The notes: generated from the letters alone by a model not told the origin. 64,000 bases of DNA from Capra hircus (GCF_001704415.2 NC_030820.1:41708036-41772035); one strand, 5' to 3'. Shown: positions 21,510 to 32,039, counted from the stretch's first letter. A program made the numbers and translations.

Positions 21510-21710
21510 GAACTTTCCAGGGGTCACAGTGGTAAAGACCCCACCTGCCAATGCAGGAGACAGGTTTGATCCCTGGGTCCTAAAGATCCCCTGGAGAAGG
21601 AAATGTTAACCCACTCCAGTATTCTTGCTTGGAAATCCCATGGACAGAAGAGCCTGGTAGGCTATAGCCCATGGGGTCACAAAGAGCTGGACACAACTGA
21701 GCGACTAAAC
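21510..21710 (+). mobile_element. SINE Bov-tA with target-site duplication
   Basis: The sense Bov-tA lacks part of its tRNA head. It is flanked by AATACAATAAATA (21,497-21,509) and AATACACTAAATA (21,711-21,723), a 13-bp duplication with one mismatch. Confidence 0.95.
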
Positions 21711-21723
21711 AATACACTAAATA

Positions 21724-21948
21724 TGTGCATTAATAAAATACTTGTGAAATTACATTAATTAAATCATATTTAATCTTGAATTTAATCATCATTTTTAAAG
21801 CTAGACTAACTGTCCTAGAAAACCCAAAGGGTGTGATGTTTGTTGCAGTTCACAAAGCAGCCAGCTCCGTGCCACCTATGTCCATTCTTGTCTTCACCTG
21901 TACACAGGCAGTCAGGTATGACAGACAACTATTTGGAACTTTATAAAT
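21724..21948. other. Single-copy stretch
   Basis: AT-rich DNA with no recognisable feature. Confidence 0.35.
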
Positions 21949-21959
21949 TATGGTGATTT

Positions 21960-22086
21960 TATTTATTTCCTTTTGGCCACGCTGAGCCACTTGCAAGATC
22001 TTAGTTCCCAGACCAGGCATTGAACCCAGGTCCCAGTAATGAAAGCACCAAGTCCTAACAACTGGACCACCAGAGAATTCTCAAAG
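21960..22086 (-). mobile_element. CHR-type SINE, antisense, with target-site duplication
   Basis: Antisense CHR pattern (TTTTGGCCACGCTGAGCCAC, TTAGTTCCCAGACCAGGCAT, CCTAACAACTGGACCACCAG). It is flanked by TATGGTGATTTTA (21,949-21,961) and TATGGTGATGTTA (22,087-22,099), one mismatch in 13. Confidence 0.92.
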
Positions 22087-22099
22087 TATGGTGATGTTA

Positions 22100-22451
22100 A
22101 ACAGCACAGTTCTCCCAAATCCCAGCTTCTACTTTCAGCTTTATTCTTCGATTTTTTATCCTGTGTTCTTTTTTGCCTGAATTTGATTGATTCTGTTGTT
22201 TGGCCTTAGAAGCATAACCCTTTCTTTCCTCAGTCCCCTTTATGATGTGGAAAGTCACCCAAAAGGCCATATTCTGGTGGATTTCTGAGTCCCGCCCCCA
22301 ACAGTGTCTGGTATGTAGCAACGAAGACCGATGGAGACAATCACGCCAGCTCCTGGTGGGAGGTTCTTGAGGGAAAGATGGCACAAGCAGGGCAATACCT
22401 CAGGGTCAGCAACCTGGACGTACAGTGGGTTTGGGAATAAATCACTGTGCT
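22100..22451. other. Single-copy stretch left of BovB
   Basis: No gene was recognised. A 95-codon minus frame (22,097-22,384) begins in this stretch but has no domain features. Confidence 0.4.
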
Positions 22452-22462
22452 AATCCTACAAG
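22452..22462. repeat. BovB target-site duplication, left
   Basis: AATCCTACAAG, repeated exactly at 24,080-24,090, defines the ends of the BovB between them. Confidence 0.93.
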
Positions 22463-24079
22463 ATTAGCAAGATTTGCAAGAATACATGGAAGAACTGTAC
22501 AAAAAAGATCTTCACAACCCAGATAATCATGATGATGTGATCACTAATCTAGAGCCAGACATCTTGGAATGTGAAGTCAAGTGGGCCTTAGAAAGCATCA
22601 CTACAAACAAAGCTAGTGGAGGTTATGGAATTCCAGTGGAGCTGTTTCAAATTCTGAAAGATGATGCTGTGAAAGTGCTGCACTCAATATGCCAGCAAAT
22701 TTGGAAAACTCAGCAGTGGCCACAGGACTGGAAAAGGTCAGTTTTCATTCCAATTCCAAAGAAAGGCAATGACAAAGAATGCTCAAACTACCACACAATT
22801 GCACTCATCTCACATGCTAGTAAAGGAATGCTCAAAATTCTCCAAGCCAGGCTTCAGCAATACGTGAACCATGAAATCCCTGATGTTCAAGCTGGTTTTC
22901 GAAAAGGCAGAGGAAACAAAAATCAAATTGCCAACATCCCCTGGATCACGGAAAAAGCAAGATAGTACCAGAAAAACATCTATTTCTGCTTTATTGACTA
23001 TGCCAAAGCCTTTGACTGTGTGGATCACAATAAACTGTGGAAAATTCTGGAAGAGATGGGAATACCAGACCACCTCACCTGCCTCTTAAGAAATCTGTAT
23101 GCAGGTCAGGAAGCAACAGTTAGAACTGGACATGGAACAACAGACTGGCTCCAAATAGGAAAAGGAGTACATCAAGGCTGTATATTGTCACCCTGCTTAT
23201 TTAACTTCTATGCAGAGTACATCATGAGAGACGCTGGACTGGAAGAAACACAAACTGGAATCAAGATTGCCGGGAGAAATATCAATCACCTCAGATATGC
23301 AGATGACACCACCCTTATGGCAGAAAGTGAAGAGGAACTAAAAAGCCTCTTGATGAAAGTGAAAGAGGAGAGTACAAAAGTTGGCTTAAAGCTCAACATT
23401 CAGAAAACGAAGATCATGGCATCCGGTCCCATCACTCCATGGGAAATAGATGGGGAAACAGTGGAAACAGTGTTAAACTTTATTTTGGGGGGCTCCAAAA
23501 TCACTGCAGATGGTGACTGCAGCCATGAAATTAAAAGACGCTTACTCCTTGGAAGAAAAGTTATCACCAACTAGATAGCATATTCAAAAGCAGAGACATT
23601 ACTTTGCCGACTAAGGTCCATCTAGTCAAGGCTATGGTTTTTCCTGTGATCATGCATGGATGTGAGAGTTGGACTGTGAAGAAGGCTAAGCGCCGAAGAA
23701 TTGATGCTTTTGAACTGTGGTGTTGGAGAAGACTCTTGAGAGTCCCTTGGACTGCAAGGAGATCCAACCAGTCCATTCTGAAGGAGATCAGCCCTGGGAT
23801 TTCTTTGGAAGGAATGATGCTAAAGCTGAAACTCCAGTACTTTGGCCACCTCATGCGAAGAGTTAACTCATTGGAAAAGACTCTGATGCTGGGAGGGATT
23901 GAGGGCAAGAGGAGAAGGGGACGACCGAGGATGAGATGGCTGGATGTCATCACGGACTTGATGGACGTGAGTCTGAGTGAACTCTGGGAGATGGTGATGG
24001 ACAGGGAGGCCTGGTGTGCTGCGATTCATGGGGTTGCAAAGAATCGGACACAACTGAGCGACTGAACTGAACTGAACTG
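22463..24079 (+). pseudogene. BovB LINE, 1.6 kb, nearly open RT frame
   Basis: The best-preserved BovB in the window. It is 5'-truncated (about half of the family's usual 3.2 kb), inserted in sense orientation with an exact 11-bp target-site duplication. From 22,474 it encodes the region just upstream of and through an RTE reverse transcriptase: ELYKKDLHNPDNHDD, PDILECEVKWALESI, FIPIPKKGNDKECSNYHTIA and FRKGRGNKNQIANI. A TAG at 22,963-22,965 interrupts. The same frame then continues with motif A (CFIDYAKAFDCVDH), QGCILSPCLFNFYAEYIM and YADD at 23,296-23,307. It runs to about 23,574, where one base appears missing compared with sister copies. The frame then resumes shifted (23,604-24,065) with the C-terminal CESWTVKKAK and GRPRMRWLDV segments. 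The endonuclease domain is absent, so the copy is inactive. Confidence 0.95.
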
Positions 24080-24090
24080 AATCCTACAAG
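24080..24090. repeat. BovB target-site duplication, right
   Basis: This is an exact copy of 22,452-22,462, starting at the last A of the TGAACTGAA tail. Confidence 0.93.
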
Positions 24091-26407
24091 CTCCCACTTT
24101 CAGCAAGAGTGCACCTCCTCCAGCTCTTTTTCCATCACCTTGTGTGAGCAACTGAACATGGTGGAAGAAGCGTGTTCTTCAACATCCTGTGATCTCTCTG
24201 CCTTTGGTCTGCATCCTCCAGGGCATCTGCTGTGAAACTCTGGGGGTTTCCTTCCTGGGGGACACGGTAGCCAGGTATCCATCCAATGACTCCTGGCCTT
24301 CGTGGGCTGAGGGTTGTCCCTAGGGGCATTAACTCCTTGGTCCTTTCCCAGATGCCCTGTTGTGCTTGGCCAGCTCCCCTAAAGTGACAGGAAGCCTCAG
24401 GGCAGACCCCTGCTGGCATGAGGGGAGGTGCTCAGGACACATGGAAGCAACCACAGCAGTGGCAGGTGAACTCGGGGTACAGGTAGGCCCAGGACAGTTT
24501 GGCTCCAGCTCCTGAGCTGAGTGCAGCCTGGATGACACCCGCCCAAATATCCACACCTGCTCAGGTGCCCAGCCTGGTGTAGAAAGTGCCACCTGGCAGC
24601 CGCCTCACCTCCCACTGAATGAGCCTATTATGTAGGAACCAATACTGCAAGCTGGTGGACCCGTTCCCAAGCTTTATGTAACATGTGTGTGTTTACTCAA
24701 AAGACATCTGGACCCCCCTGAGTCACTGAGTCCACTCAGCTACCAGCATGAAACATCACACCCGGCAGAACGTGAGCCTTCATTTCTGAGCCAGGAAGCC
24801 AGCCCTCTCCTGGGTTTGCAGGTGACAAGGGACAGGAAGAATTCTGCCCTGAGCCATGCTCTCCGGAACTGAAAAGTGATATTTATGCCAAAATAATCGA
24901 TCCGAGTCCCTGCCTGTGCAGACTAGGATTTTCCCACTGGTCTCACAACCAGGTTATTCATGATTTTTGGCTGCTCTCCCTGGCTGCTTTTCTAATTTTT
25001 AAAACCCTGACGTTGGCTGTCTATTTGGGGGGATAAAAGTGTGCGTGAGGAGCTCGGGCCCTTTGCACTGACTCTACGTCTTCTCAATTGGCCAACAGGG
25101 ACCCTGAAGTTGGAAGTGATGGAAGAACAGACACTCAGGCCCTGGCCAAGTTCTGCCCAGCTGCCAGGACACCTGTGGAGCTCAGGTCCTTGCCCCTAAG
25201 GCCGACTCACTCCCAGCCTAGAGGACGCCCCCCCAGCCCCCGCTGATTCCCCGGCATCGTTCCAGGGGCTATGTTCTGAGGCTCCTTCGTTGTCGGTTTC
25301 CAGCCTGTGCGGGTCCGAAACTCCTCCAGCTCTGTGTCAACCCAGCAAAGGATGGAGGGTCTACCAGCCCTGAACTGCCTGTTTAAGCAGACAGGTCTTT
25401 GGTTGTATCTACTCCTAAAACAGCTCACGTGAAAGATGGCTCTCGGGTCGGCCCTAAGGGCAAAGGCTCACCCAGCCCCAGCCAGCAGCACTACCCTGGG
25501 CAGACAAGCTGTCCTCTCCGAGCTGCAGAGTCCTCACTGGCAGATGGAGGGCACAGGGGATGATAGGGTTCACCTCACCGAGCGGTTGTGAGGATTCAGT
25601 GGAAGGCAGCCTGGAAGGCACGTCTGCTGAGGAATCACATGAGGCCCGGAGCAGCCTCCAGCCTGGGCATCCATTCTCGCCTCACGCAGCACCCGGCTGC
25701 CCACGAGGCTCCTGCATATGGGGCATCAAGGGGAGGGCCGGACAAGGGGAGGGCCGGACAGCCTGATCCTGTTGTTCGGCTGCCGTCCAGCCACTCCTAG
25801 GCTGGCTGGCCTCAGGAGGATGAGTCAAGTCCACTCCTGCTCACCGTCAGGCTGATGACCAGCTCCAGAGAAGAGGACCCCGGCCCCTCAACCGCGGATC
25901 CCACCTGCCGGGCTGAGGCCTGGATGGGGCAGGCGCTTCGGGGATTGCGGGAGAAGAAAACCACTTCCTCCTGAAACCAAAAGCCTCCCTCTGATCACCC
26001 ACTGGGCCTCGCGGGAAGCAGGAGGGCTCAGGGGCCACCTGCCCTGTGAGTTCTCCTTCCACGCAGACGCCACTGGAAGAAAGTGGTTCTCACCCAAACG
26101 TGTTCATAAATAGCACGGAAGAGCTCTGACACAGGGAAGTGCTTTTAGACGGTGAGCACGTGACTCATGGGGGAGGGGCTCCTGCTAAAGTGCAGGTTCA
26201 GGTTCAGATGCAGAAGTGGGTGGAGCTGAGGGTCTGCTCGCGCAACAAGCCCTCAGGCACTGCCATCGAGGCAGGTCTGGGAATTGAACTATGACTATGG
26301 GAATTCTAAGACCCCAGAATCTAACACAGGTGAGACACTGCTATGGGTGAGGACTTAACTGGGAACTCTCTGGAAGCAAGATTCCAGAAAGATTGACAAA
26401 GCTGAGT
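24091..26407. other. 2.3 kb single-copy GC-rich stretch
   Basis: No gene was recognised. Overlapping frames under 100 codons occur on both strands. A 15-bp unit (GGGGAGGGCCGGACA-type) is tandemly duplicated near 25,730-25,760. The 24,930-25,040 part (GGTTATTCATGATTTTTGGC, CTAATTTTTAAAACCC) is AT-rich and might be a conserved element. Confidence 0.45.
25515..25612 (+). mobile_element. MIR SINE relic
   Basis: GAGTCCTCACTGGCAGATGG, GGGGATGATAGGGTTCACCT and GCGGTTGTGAGGATTCAGTG keep the order of the MIR core and 3' part, including the characteristic GGTTGTGAGGATT. Confidence 0.65.
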
Positions 26408-26586
26408 GGTAGTAGTATGGTGGTGGTGGTTTAGTCGCTAAGTCGTATTCGATTCTTTGCAGCCCCATGGACAGTAGCCCACCAGGCTCCTCTGTCCATG
26501 GGATTTCCCAGGCAAGAACACTGGAGTGGGTTGTCATGCCCTCCTCCAGCAGATCTTCCCGACCCAGGGATGGAACGCCAGTCTAG
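26408..26586 (-). mobile_element. SINE Bov-tA, antisense, head truncated
   Basis: GGTGGTGGTTTAGTCGCTAA, CCCATGGACAGTAGCCCACC and CCTCCTCCAGCAGATCTTCC mark an antisense Bov-tA. It loses its tRNA-like head at about 26,586, where mariner-like sequence begins. Confidence 0.93.
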
Positions 26587-26622
26587 GTTAACCAAAAAGT
26601 TCGCTAACGTTTTTCCAGTCAA
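26586..26622. mobile_element. Mariner-type terminal fragment
   Basis: GGTTAACCAAAAAGTTCGCT followed by AACGTTTTTCC resembles the terminal inverted repeat of the ruminant mariner element (GGTTGGCCAAAAAGTTCGTT). Only one end is present and no transposase is seen. Confidence 0.6.
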
Positions 26623-26748
26623 CAACCGGAGAAGGATATGGCCACCCACTCCAGTATTCTTGCCTGGAGAATCCCATGGACAGAGGAGCCTGGTGTGCTA
26701 CAGTCCATGGGGTCGCAAAAGTTGGACATGACTGAGAGACTAAGCACA
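26623..26748 (+). mobile_element. SINE Bov-A body, sense
   Basis: Starts at CCGGAGAAGGATATGG and continues through CACTCCAGTATTCTTGCCTG to GACTAAGCACAGCA. The tRNA head is missing. It is in opposite orientation to the SINE at 26,408, forming an inverted pair across the mariner fragment. Confidence 0.93.
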
Positions 26749-27294
26749 GCATACAAGCTGAATTTGGAGATCAGTTCAGAAAGAGAGACCAATCAAAGCA
26801 TCATGCAGCCTTTGAGAGAACCAAACCCTCAGGATTTACTGCAGACCCTGGCAGCCCTGGGCACAGGAGTCTGGGAGTCTCTTAGCAAAGGCTTCAGTTG
26901 GGCCTGGGAGGGGAGCTTCTGTCCAGAGGGAGTCTTGGATTTCTCCACTATGTCTCTGGTGGGTGCTCGTCTGTTCAGTCCTGGAAGCAGGGCCAGGAAA
27001 GGCCTCTGACCTAGGAAAAGGTATCAACATGTGCCTTGGCAGGACAGGGTCAGGGGTCAGGGGTCAGAGTTCAAGTTGAGTTCAGAATGCGGCTCTACAG
27101 AGGCTCAGATAAGAGATGACTAAACCTGCCAGGACCAGGAAATGGGGAGGACTTTAAAAGTGAGGGGAGAATGATGGGGGAATCTGCCAGAGAGGAAGAA
27201 GCAGCGCATTACTCCCCATCTGTCTTTCCGGTCTGAGTTCTGTCCCCCAGCCTTCCGGGGTTCATATTTCTCAGGAAAAAAAAAGATGACTCGC
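26749..27294. other. Single-copy stretch
   Basis: No gene or repeat was recognised. GGTCAGG-type repeats near 27,048-27,066 (GGGTCAGGGGTCAGGGGTCA) are a three-unit tandem of GGGTCAG. Confidence 0.4.
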
Positions 27295-27560
27295 TGTGCG
27301 TTGCTTTTATAATAAATGAGGTATGAAAGTACTTCAGTAACTTTAAAATATGATGCAAATGCCAAGTGGAGCTATTTTTATTTGCCTGCATGTAACTCAC
27401 TGATTGTTTGTGTTCAGCAGGTAAGACAGATTAAAATGCATTTAGAAGAATTTGCTCTTGTTCTTGCTAATACAGTCAATTGAGGACCTGGGTTTATCTC
27501 AGCACCTGAGGGTGAATAAATCTTTCATTACTGTTGTTTTCATTCTCAAGCCAACAGTCA
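27295..27560. promoter_or_regulatory. Candidate conserved non-coding island
   Basis: A 260-base AT-rich, non-repetitive block in GC-richer DNA. It holds TTATAATAAATGAGGTATGA, ATATGATGCAAATGCC (an octamer-like ATGCAAAT), GAGCTATTTTTATTTGCC (MEF2-like), GACAGATTAAAATGCATTTA and ACAGTCAATTGAGG. The ATGCAAAT octamer at 27,353-27,360 is exact. Enhancer status is inference. Confidence 0.38.
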
Positions 27561-27835
27561 CTAAATGCCTGTAGCAGATGCTGCCGGTGACCTTTAACTG
27601 GGCTTGGGCAGCCAGGTCCTAGCTGCATGAGCCTCTCTGTAGGGCAGCTCTGGGCTCAGGCAAACCTGGAGGGGCCCTGGGAGGCTGCCGCAGCCCCCAC
27701 CAGAAGGGCCCCCAGCCCCCGACTGGCAATCTGGGGTCAATAGCCCAGTCCCTTCCTCTGGATGGATAAAGCTACCTTGGAACAACTCACAGCCCCAAGC
27801 TCTGCAGGACCAGACTGAGGTCACACTTCTCTCTC
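27561..27835. other. Single-copy stretch
   Basis: GC-rich DNA with no recognisable feature apart from a short CTCTCTCTCTCTC tract at its right edge. Confidence 0.4.
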
Positions 27836-28047
27836 TCTCTCTTTTTCTTTTTAATTTTTACTGGAGTATAGTTGATTTACAATGTCTTAATAGTTTCAGG
27901 TGTACAGTGAAGTGAATCAGTTATACTAACACACATATGCATCTTTTTAAGATTCTTTTCCCATATAGGCCATTACAGATTATTGAATGGAGTTCCCTGT
28001 GTTATACAGTAAGTAGATCCTTGTTAATTATCTATTTTATCCATAGT
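27836..28047 (-). mobile_element. Ruminant L1 3' UTR, antisense (left part)
   Basis: The run AATTTTTACTGGAGTATAGT, TGATTTACAATGTCTTAATA and ATGGAGTTCCCTGTGTTATA is the standard antisense 3' end of ruminant L1. It stops at ATCCATAGTA and resumes at about 28,805 (GTGTATGTATGTC), so all intervening SINE sequence was inserted at one point. Confidence 0.93.
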
Positions 28048-28470
28048 AAGGCAATGGCACCCCACCCCAGTACTCTTGCTTGGAGGAGCCAATGGACGGA
28101 GGAGCCTGGTGGGCTGCAGTCCATGGGGTCGCTGGGAGTCGGACACGACTGAGCACCTTCACTTTCACTTTTCACTTTCATGCGTTGGAGAAGGAAATGG
28201 CAACCCACTCCAGTGTTCTTGCCTGGAGAATCCCAGGGATGGGGGAGCCTGATGGGCTGCCGTCTATGGGGTCGCACAGAGTCGGACATGACTGAAGCGA
28301 CTTAGCAGCAGCAGCAGCAGCAGCAGTGTATGCATTGAAGAAGGAAATGGCAACCCACTCCAGCATTCTTGCCTGGAGAATCCCAGGGATGGGGGATCTT
28401 GGTGGGCTGCCATCTATGGGGTCACACAGAGTCGGACACGACTGAAGTGACTTAGCAGCAGCGGCAGCAG
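28048..28470 (+). mobile_element. Bov-A trimer with AGC tails
   Basis: Three Bov-A bodies in the same orientation. A Bov-A2 dimer (28,048-28,327) ends in (AGC)8-9. A third Bov-A monomer (about 28,338-28,470) follows after a short GTGTATGCATTG spacer and has its own AGCAGCAGCGGCAGCAGC tail. The spacer resembles the L1 target sequence GTGTATGTATG found at 28,805, suggesting sequential insertion or template switching. Confidence 0.92.
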
Positions 28471-28586
28471 CATTCTATTCACACTAAGTCAAACAAGTGG
28501 AATCAAAATGTAATAAATTTTTAGCTAGGCAAAATTTCATGTTTTCTAAAATATACATATTATATTACACATATGATTTATATAAG
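28471..28586. other. AT-rich spacer between SINEs
   Basis: About 115 bases (TAGCTAGGCAAAATTTCATG, TATATTACACATATGATTTA) do not match the surrounding L1 and have no recognised origin. They lie within the composite insertion. Confidence 0.4.
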
Positions 28587-28804
28587 GCTTCCCTCGTAGC
28601 TCCGTCAGTAAAGAATCTGCTGATAGTTCAGGGGACCTGGGTTCAATCCCTGGGTCAGGAAGATCCCCAGAGAAGGAAATGGCAACCCACTCCAGTGTTC
28701 TTGCCTGGAGAATCCCAGGGACGGGGGATCCTGGTGGGCTGCCATCTATGGGGTCGCACAGAGTCAGACACAACTGAAGTGACTTAGCAGCAGCAGCAGC
28801 AGCA
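28587..28804 (+). mobile_element. SINE Bov-tA with AGC tail
   Basis: A complete tRNA-derived head (GGCTTCCCTCGTAGCTCCGT, GGGTTCAATCCCTGG) and a Bov-A body, ending in (AGC)7. Confidence 0.95.
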
Positions 28805-29310
28805 GTGTATGTATGTCAGTCCCAATCTCCCTATCACCTGATAACCATAAGATTATTTTTTACATTCGTGCCTCTACTTCTGTTTTGTGAATAAGCTCAT
28901 TTGTGCCATTTTTAAAAAAATATTCCACATATAAGCAATATCATACTTGTCTTTCTCTCTCCAACTTAACTTTACTCAGTGTGACAATCTAGGTCCATCC
29001 ATGTTGCTGCAAATGGCATTATTTAAGTTTTTTAATTGCTGAGTAATATTCCATTGTGTTTCACATCTTCTTTATCCATTCTGCTGTTGGTGAACATTTA
29101 AGTTGCTTCCATGTCCTGGCCATTGTAAATAATGCTGCAGTGAACCCAGGGGGCATGTACCTTTTTGAATTATGGTTTTCTCTGGGTACATGTCCAGTAG
29201 TGGGATTGCTGGATCATGGTAGTTTTATTCCTAGGTTTTTAAGGAACCTGCATACTGTTCTCCATAGTGGCTGTACCGATTTACATTCCCACCCACAGTG
29301 CAGGAGGGTT
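28805..29310 (-). mobile_element. Ruminant L1 3' UTR, antisense (right part)
   Basis: Continues the L1 of 27,836: CCCAATCTCCCTATCACCTG, TCTAGGTCCATCCATGTTGC, ATATTCCATTGTGTTTCACA and CTGTTCTCCATAGTGGCTGT. The element is 5'-truncated near 29,310. Confidence 0.93.
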
Positions 29311-29538
29311 CCCTTTGCCCAGAATTCCCCCTGCTTCCCTCCTCCTCTGCAGGCTTCTCCTAAGAGCCTGTGCTCCATAAATCACGTGCTCAGGCTCTGC
29401 TTCTAGGGAACTGACCTCAGACAATTCTAAGACACTTTTCTGAAAGATCTCCTTTCATTGTGCAGTGCGTACATATACATAAGGTATGCGTACATATACA
29501 TAAGGTATACATACATATATGCGTGCTGCGCTGTGCTG
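29311..29538. other. Single-copy stretch with a 21-bp tandem duplication
   Basis: It holds two perfect consecutive copies of a 21-bp TA-rich unit at 29,467-29,487 and 29,488-29,508 (unit starts GCGTACATATACATAAGGTA), then a decayed TACATACATATATGCG run. Confidence 0.7.
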
Positions 29539-29751
29539 TGTTCAATCGCTCAGTCATGTCCAACTCTTTGCGACCCCATGAACTGTAGCCTTGCAGGCTC
29601 CTCTGTCCATGGGATTCTCCAGGCAAGAATACTGGAGTGGGTTGCCATTCGCTTCTCCAGGGGATCTTCCCAACCCAGGGATAGAACCCACTGCAGGCAG
29701 GTCTCCTGCTTTGCAGGCAGATTCTTTACCAGCTGAGAGACCAGGAAAGCC
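29539..29751 (-). mobile_element. SINE Bov-tA, antisense
   Basis: Full-length Bov-tA on the minus strand from GTTCAATCGCTCAGTCATGT to the inverted tRNA head (GCAGATTCTTTACCAGCTGA). Confidence 0.96.
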
Positions 29752-30889
29752 CATTTCATATATATAAATATTTTTAATGGAATCTTGAATTTTAGGTGGA
29801 AAAAGATATCCTGCCTCCTCCATGCAGTATGCAGCATGGGGATTGGCTGGAAATGGTCCCACAGAATCAGAGAGCGTGCGGTAAACAGGGCCCTGGACAA
29901 GCCCCTTTGCTGACTCTGCTATTGTGGGAACTTGTGAACCTTCTCAGTGTTCCCCCAGCTGTTGGTACCATGATGCGATGCCTCCCACCCACAGCCCACC
30001 ACTCATGGCGCTCCCCTCCCCCACCTCCAGGGGGATCACACCCGACAGAACAGCTCCTCTCAAATCTCTGAAGCCTGTGCTTTAGGCCTTGCAAGTGACA
30101 GCAGCGGAATTCCAAGCTCTCCATTGAAGTGAATGGTAACAGAATCACTGCTTGCTTTTCCTTGGGCTCCTTCACAGTGCACTCATCCCAGGACTCAGAA
30201 AAGGGGTCTCGTCCCTTTCTCCGCAATTCCCAGGCCACATCTGCAAACTTTGCCCCAATTCTCTTGACTTCACACATAACAGATTGTCCTCAAATCTTTC
30301 AAATGTGACTCCAGAAGTTGGATGGGGAGTCCATGCCTGGTCAGAGTGATCACAGGGACAGTGACTGTCTGGGTAACCCCAGGCTGCAGGCCCAGCGCCC
30401 TTGGGAAAACCTTTGCCACCTCCTCCCACTCAAGGGAACCTTGCGGGAGTGCCCAGTCTTCAGTCCTGATGACCCTTTTGGGAGTTTAAGGCACCACTGG
30501 ATAATGCTGCCAGCAACCAGACCACTGACCCCAGCATCCTGGGTTTCCAGGATGGCGGTGGCAGACCATACTTCACTAGCCCAGTAAAGCCGACCCCTTC
30601 GATGGAGAAACAGGACCACTCCCCAGGGGCAGCCAGAGGAAGGCCCTTTCAGGAGCTTCATGCCAAATGGAGGGTGAGGACGGAAGTCGGCAAAGTGGGG
30701 AGTTGCAGGCAGACCTGGGCCCTTTCTGACCCTGATATCTCACTCTGATTCTTCTTCCTTGGAAGAGCTCCTTGTAGACAGCAAACAGCACCCGCCCACG
30801 AGCAGTGGGGACATTGCAGAAGGTACTGGTTGGTGCTTACCCGCCAAGGGAGGCTTGGCTTCCCTTCTAGGAGCTGAGAAACCGGAAAA
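29752..30889. other. 1.1 kb single-copy stretch
   Basis: No gene or repeat was recognised. Frames up to 136 codons (minus, 29,867-30,277) overlap plus-strand frames and carry no domain signature. CCCTCCCCCACCTCCAGGGG-type low complexity lies at about 30,013. Confidence 0.45.
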
Positions 30890-31637
30890 CAATGGCCTAG
30901 CATACAACAGAAAAATATTAGATATGCAAAAAAGCAGGAAATCATGACTATAATCTACGGCGGAAAGCAGTCAATATAAAATACCCTGAAAGCTAACACA
31001 GATGTAAAAATTAGCAATAAAAGCAGTTAAATAATGCTTATAAAAGCACTGAAACATTTAAAGGAAAAGTTGAATTGTAATGGTGGAACAGAGAATCTCA
31101 GTAGAAATGGAAATGTAAAAGAGAGCCAAATGGAAATTTTAGAACTGATCATTACAATATATAAATTATAAATTCCTTTGGGTTATGGAAGCATGTTATA
31201 GATTGCAAAAAATAAAGGTCATTGAGCTCAACCAAAGATCAGCAGATTTGAAGAATAGAGGAGAAAAAAGTTTGAAAAAATATAAACGGAACACAAATGA
31301 TCTGTGGCATCATATCATTTGGGTGATTGGAATTTCAGATGGAGAATAGTGAGAATGAGGTAGAAAAATATTTGAAACCATAAGGACCAAAATGTTCTCT
31401 AAAGATGGAAAAAACCCCAATTTACAGATGAATGAATCTCAGCAAATCCCAATCAGAACGAAAGCAAGGAAAACCATCAGACCTTAGGTACACCTTAAAG
31501 GCATCCAGAGGAAAAAGATGTATTATTTATGACCCTAGTGATGCAAATAATGATGATTTTTTTTATCATAGTCATAGATCAAAAGGCAATGCAATGACTA
31601 CTTTTAAGGTGCTGAAAAAAAAATGCATCAATCTATA
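30890..31637 (+). mobile_element. HAL1/L1 ORF1-region element, part 1
   Basis: AT-rich sense sequence whose order matches an L1 ORF1 region: GAATCTCAGTAGAAATGGAAA, CAGATTTGAAGAATAGAGGAG, ATGATCTGTGGCATCATATC, TTACAGATGAATGAATCTCA, AAGGCATCCAGAGGAAAAAG and CTTTTAAGGTGCTGAAAAAAA. In HAL1 ('half-L1') elements such ORF1 sequence is followed by a unique 3' part, as seen further right. It is decayed and interrupted by four later insertions. Confidence 0.7.
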
Positions 31638-31900
31638 CCCTGGTAGCTCAGTTGGTAAAGAATCCATTTGCAATGCAGGAGACCCTAGTTCGATTCCCAG
31701 GTCAGGAAAATCTGCTGGAGAAGGGATAGGCTACCCACTCCAGTATTCTTGGGCTTCCCTGGTAGCTCAGCTGGTAAAGAATCCACCTGCAACGTGAGAG
31801 ACTACCTACTCCAGTATTCTGGCCTAGAGAATTCCATGGACTGTATAGTTCATGGGGTCATAAAGAGTCAGATACAACTGAGAACTTTCGCTTTCATAGT
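31638..31900 (+). mobile_element. Two nested Bov-tA SINEs
   Basis: A Bov-tA starting CCCTGGTAGCTCAGTTGGTA is cut at CCACTCCAGTATTCTTGG (about 31,750). A second Bov-tA head (GGCTTCCCTGGTAGCTCAGC) begins there, internally deleted, and continues with CTACTCCAGTATTCTGGCC to the end. The second copy is either inserted into the first or joined to it by recombination. Confidence 0.9.
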
Positions 31901-32039
31901 ATAGATAGACAGATAGATAGATAGCAAAAATATCCTTAAATATGAGAGTGAAATAAAAACATATGCACGTAATTAAAAATCTGAAAAAAGTTGTTAACCA
32001 ACAGACTTTCACAATAATAAATAGTAAAGGAATTCATCA
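31901..32039 (+). mobile_element. HAL1/L1 ORF1-region element, part 2
   Basis: A short ATAG tetranucleotide run (31,903-31,924), then AAATATCCTTAAATATGAGAG and GTGAAATAAAAACATATGCA continue the ORF1 3' part in register with part 1. Confidence 0.7.
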
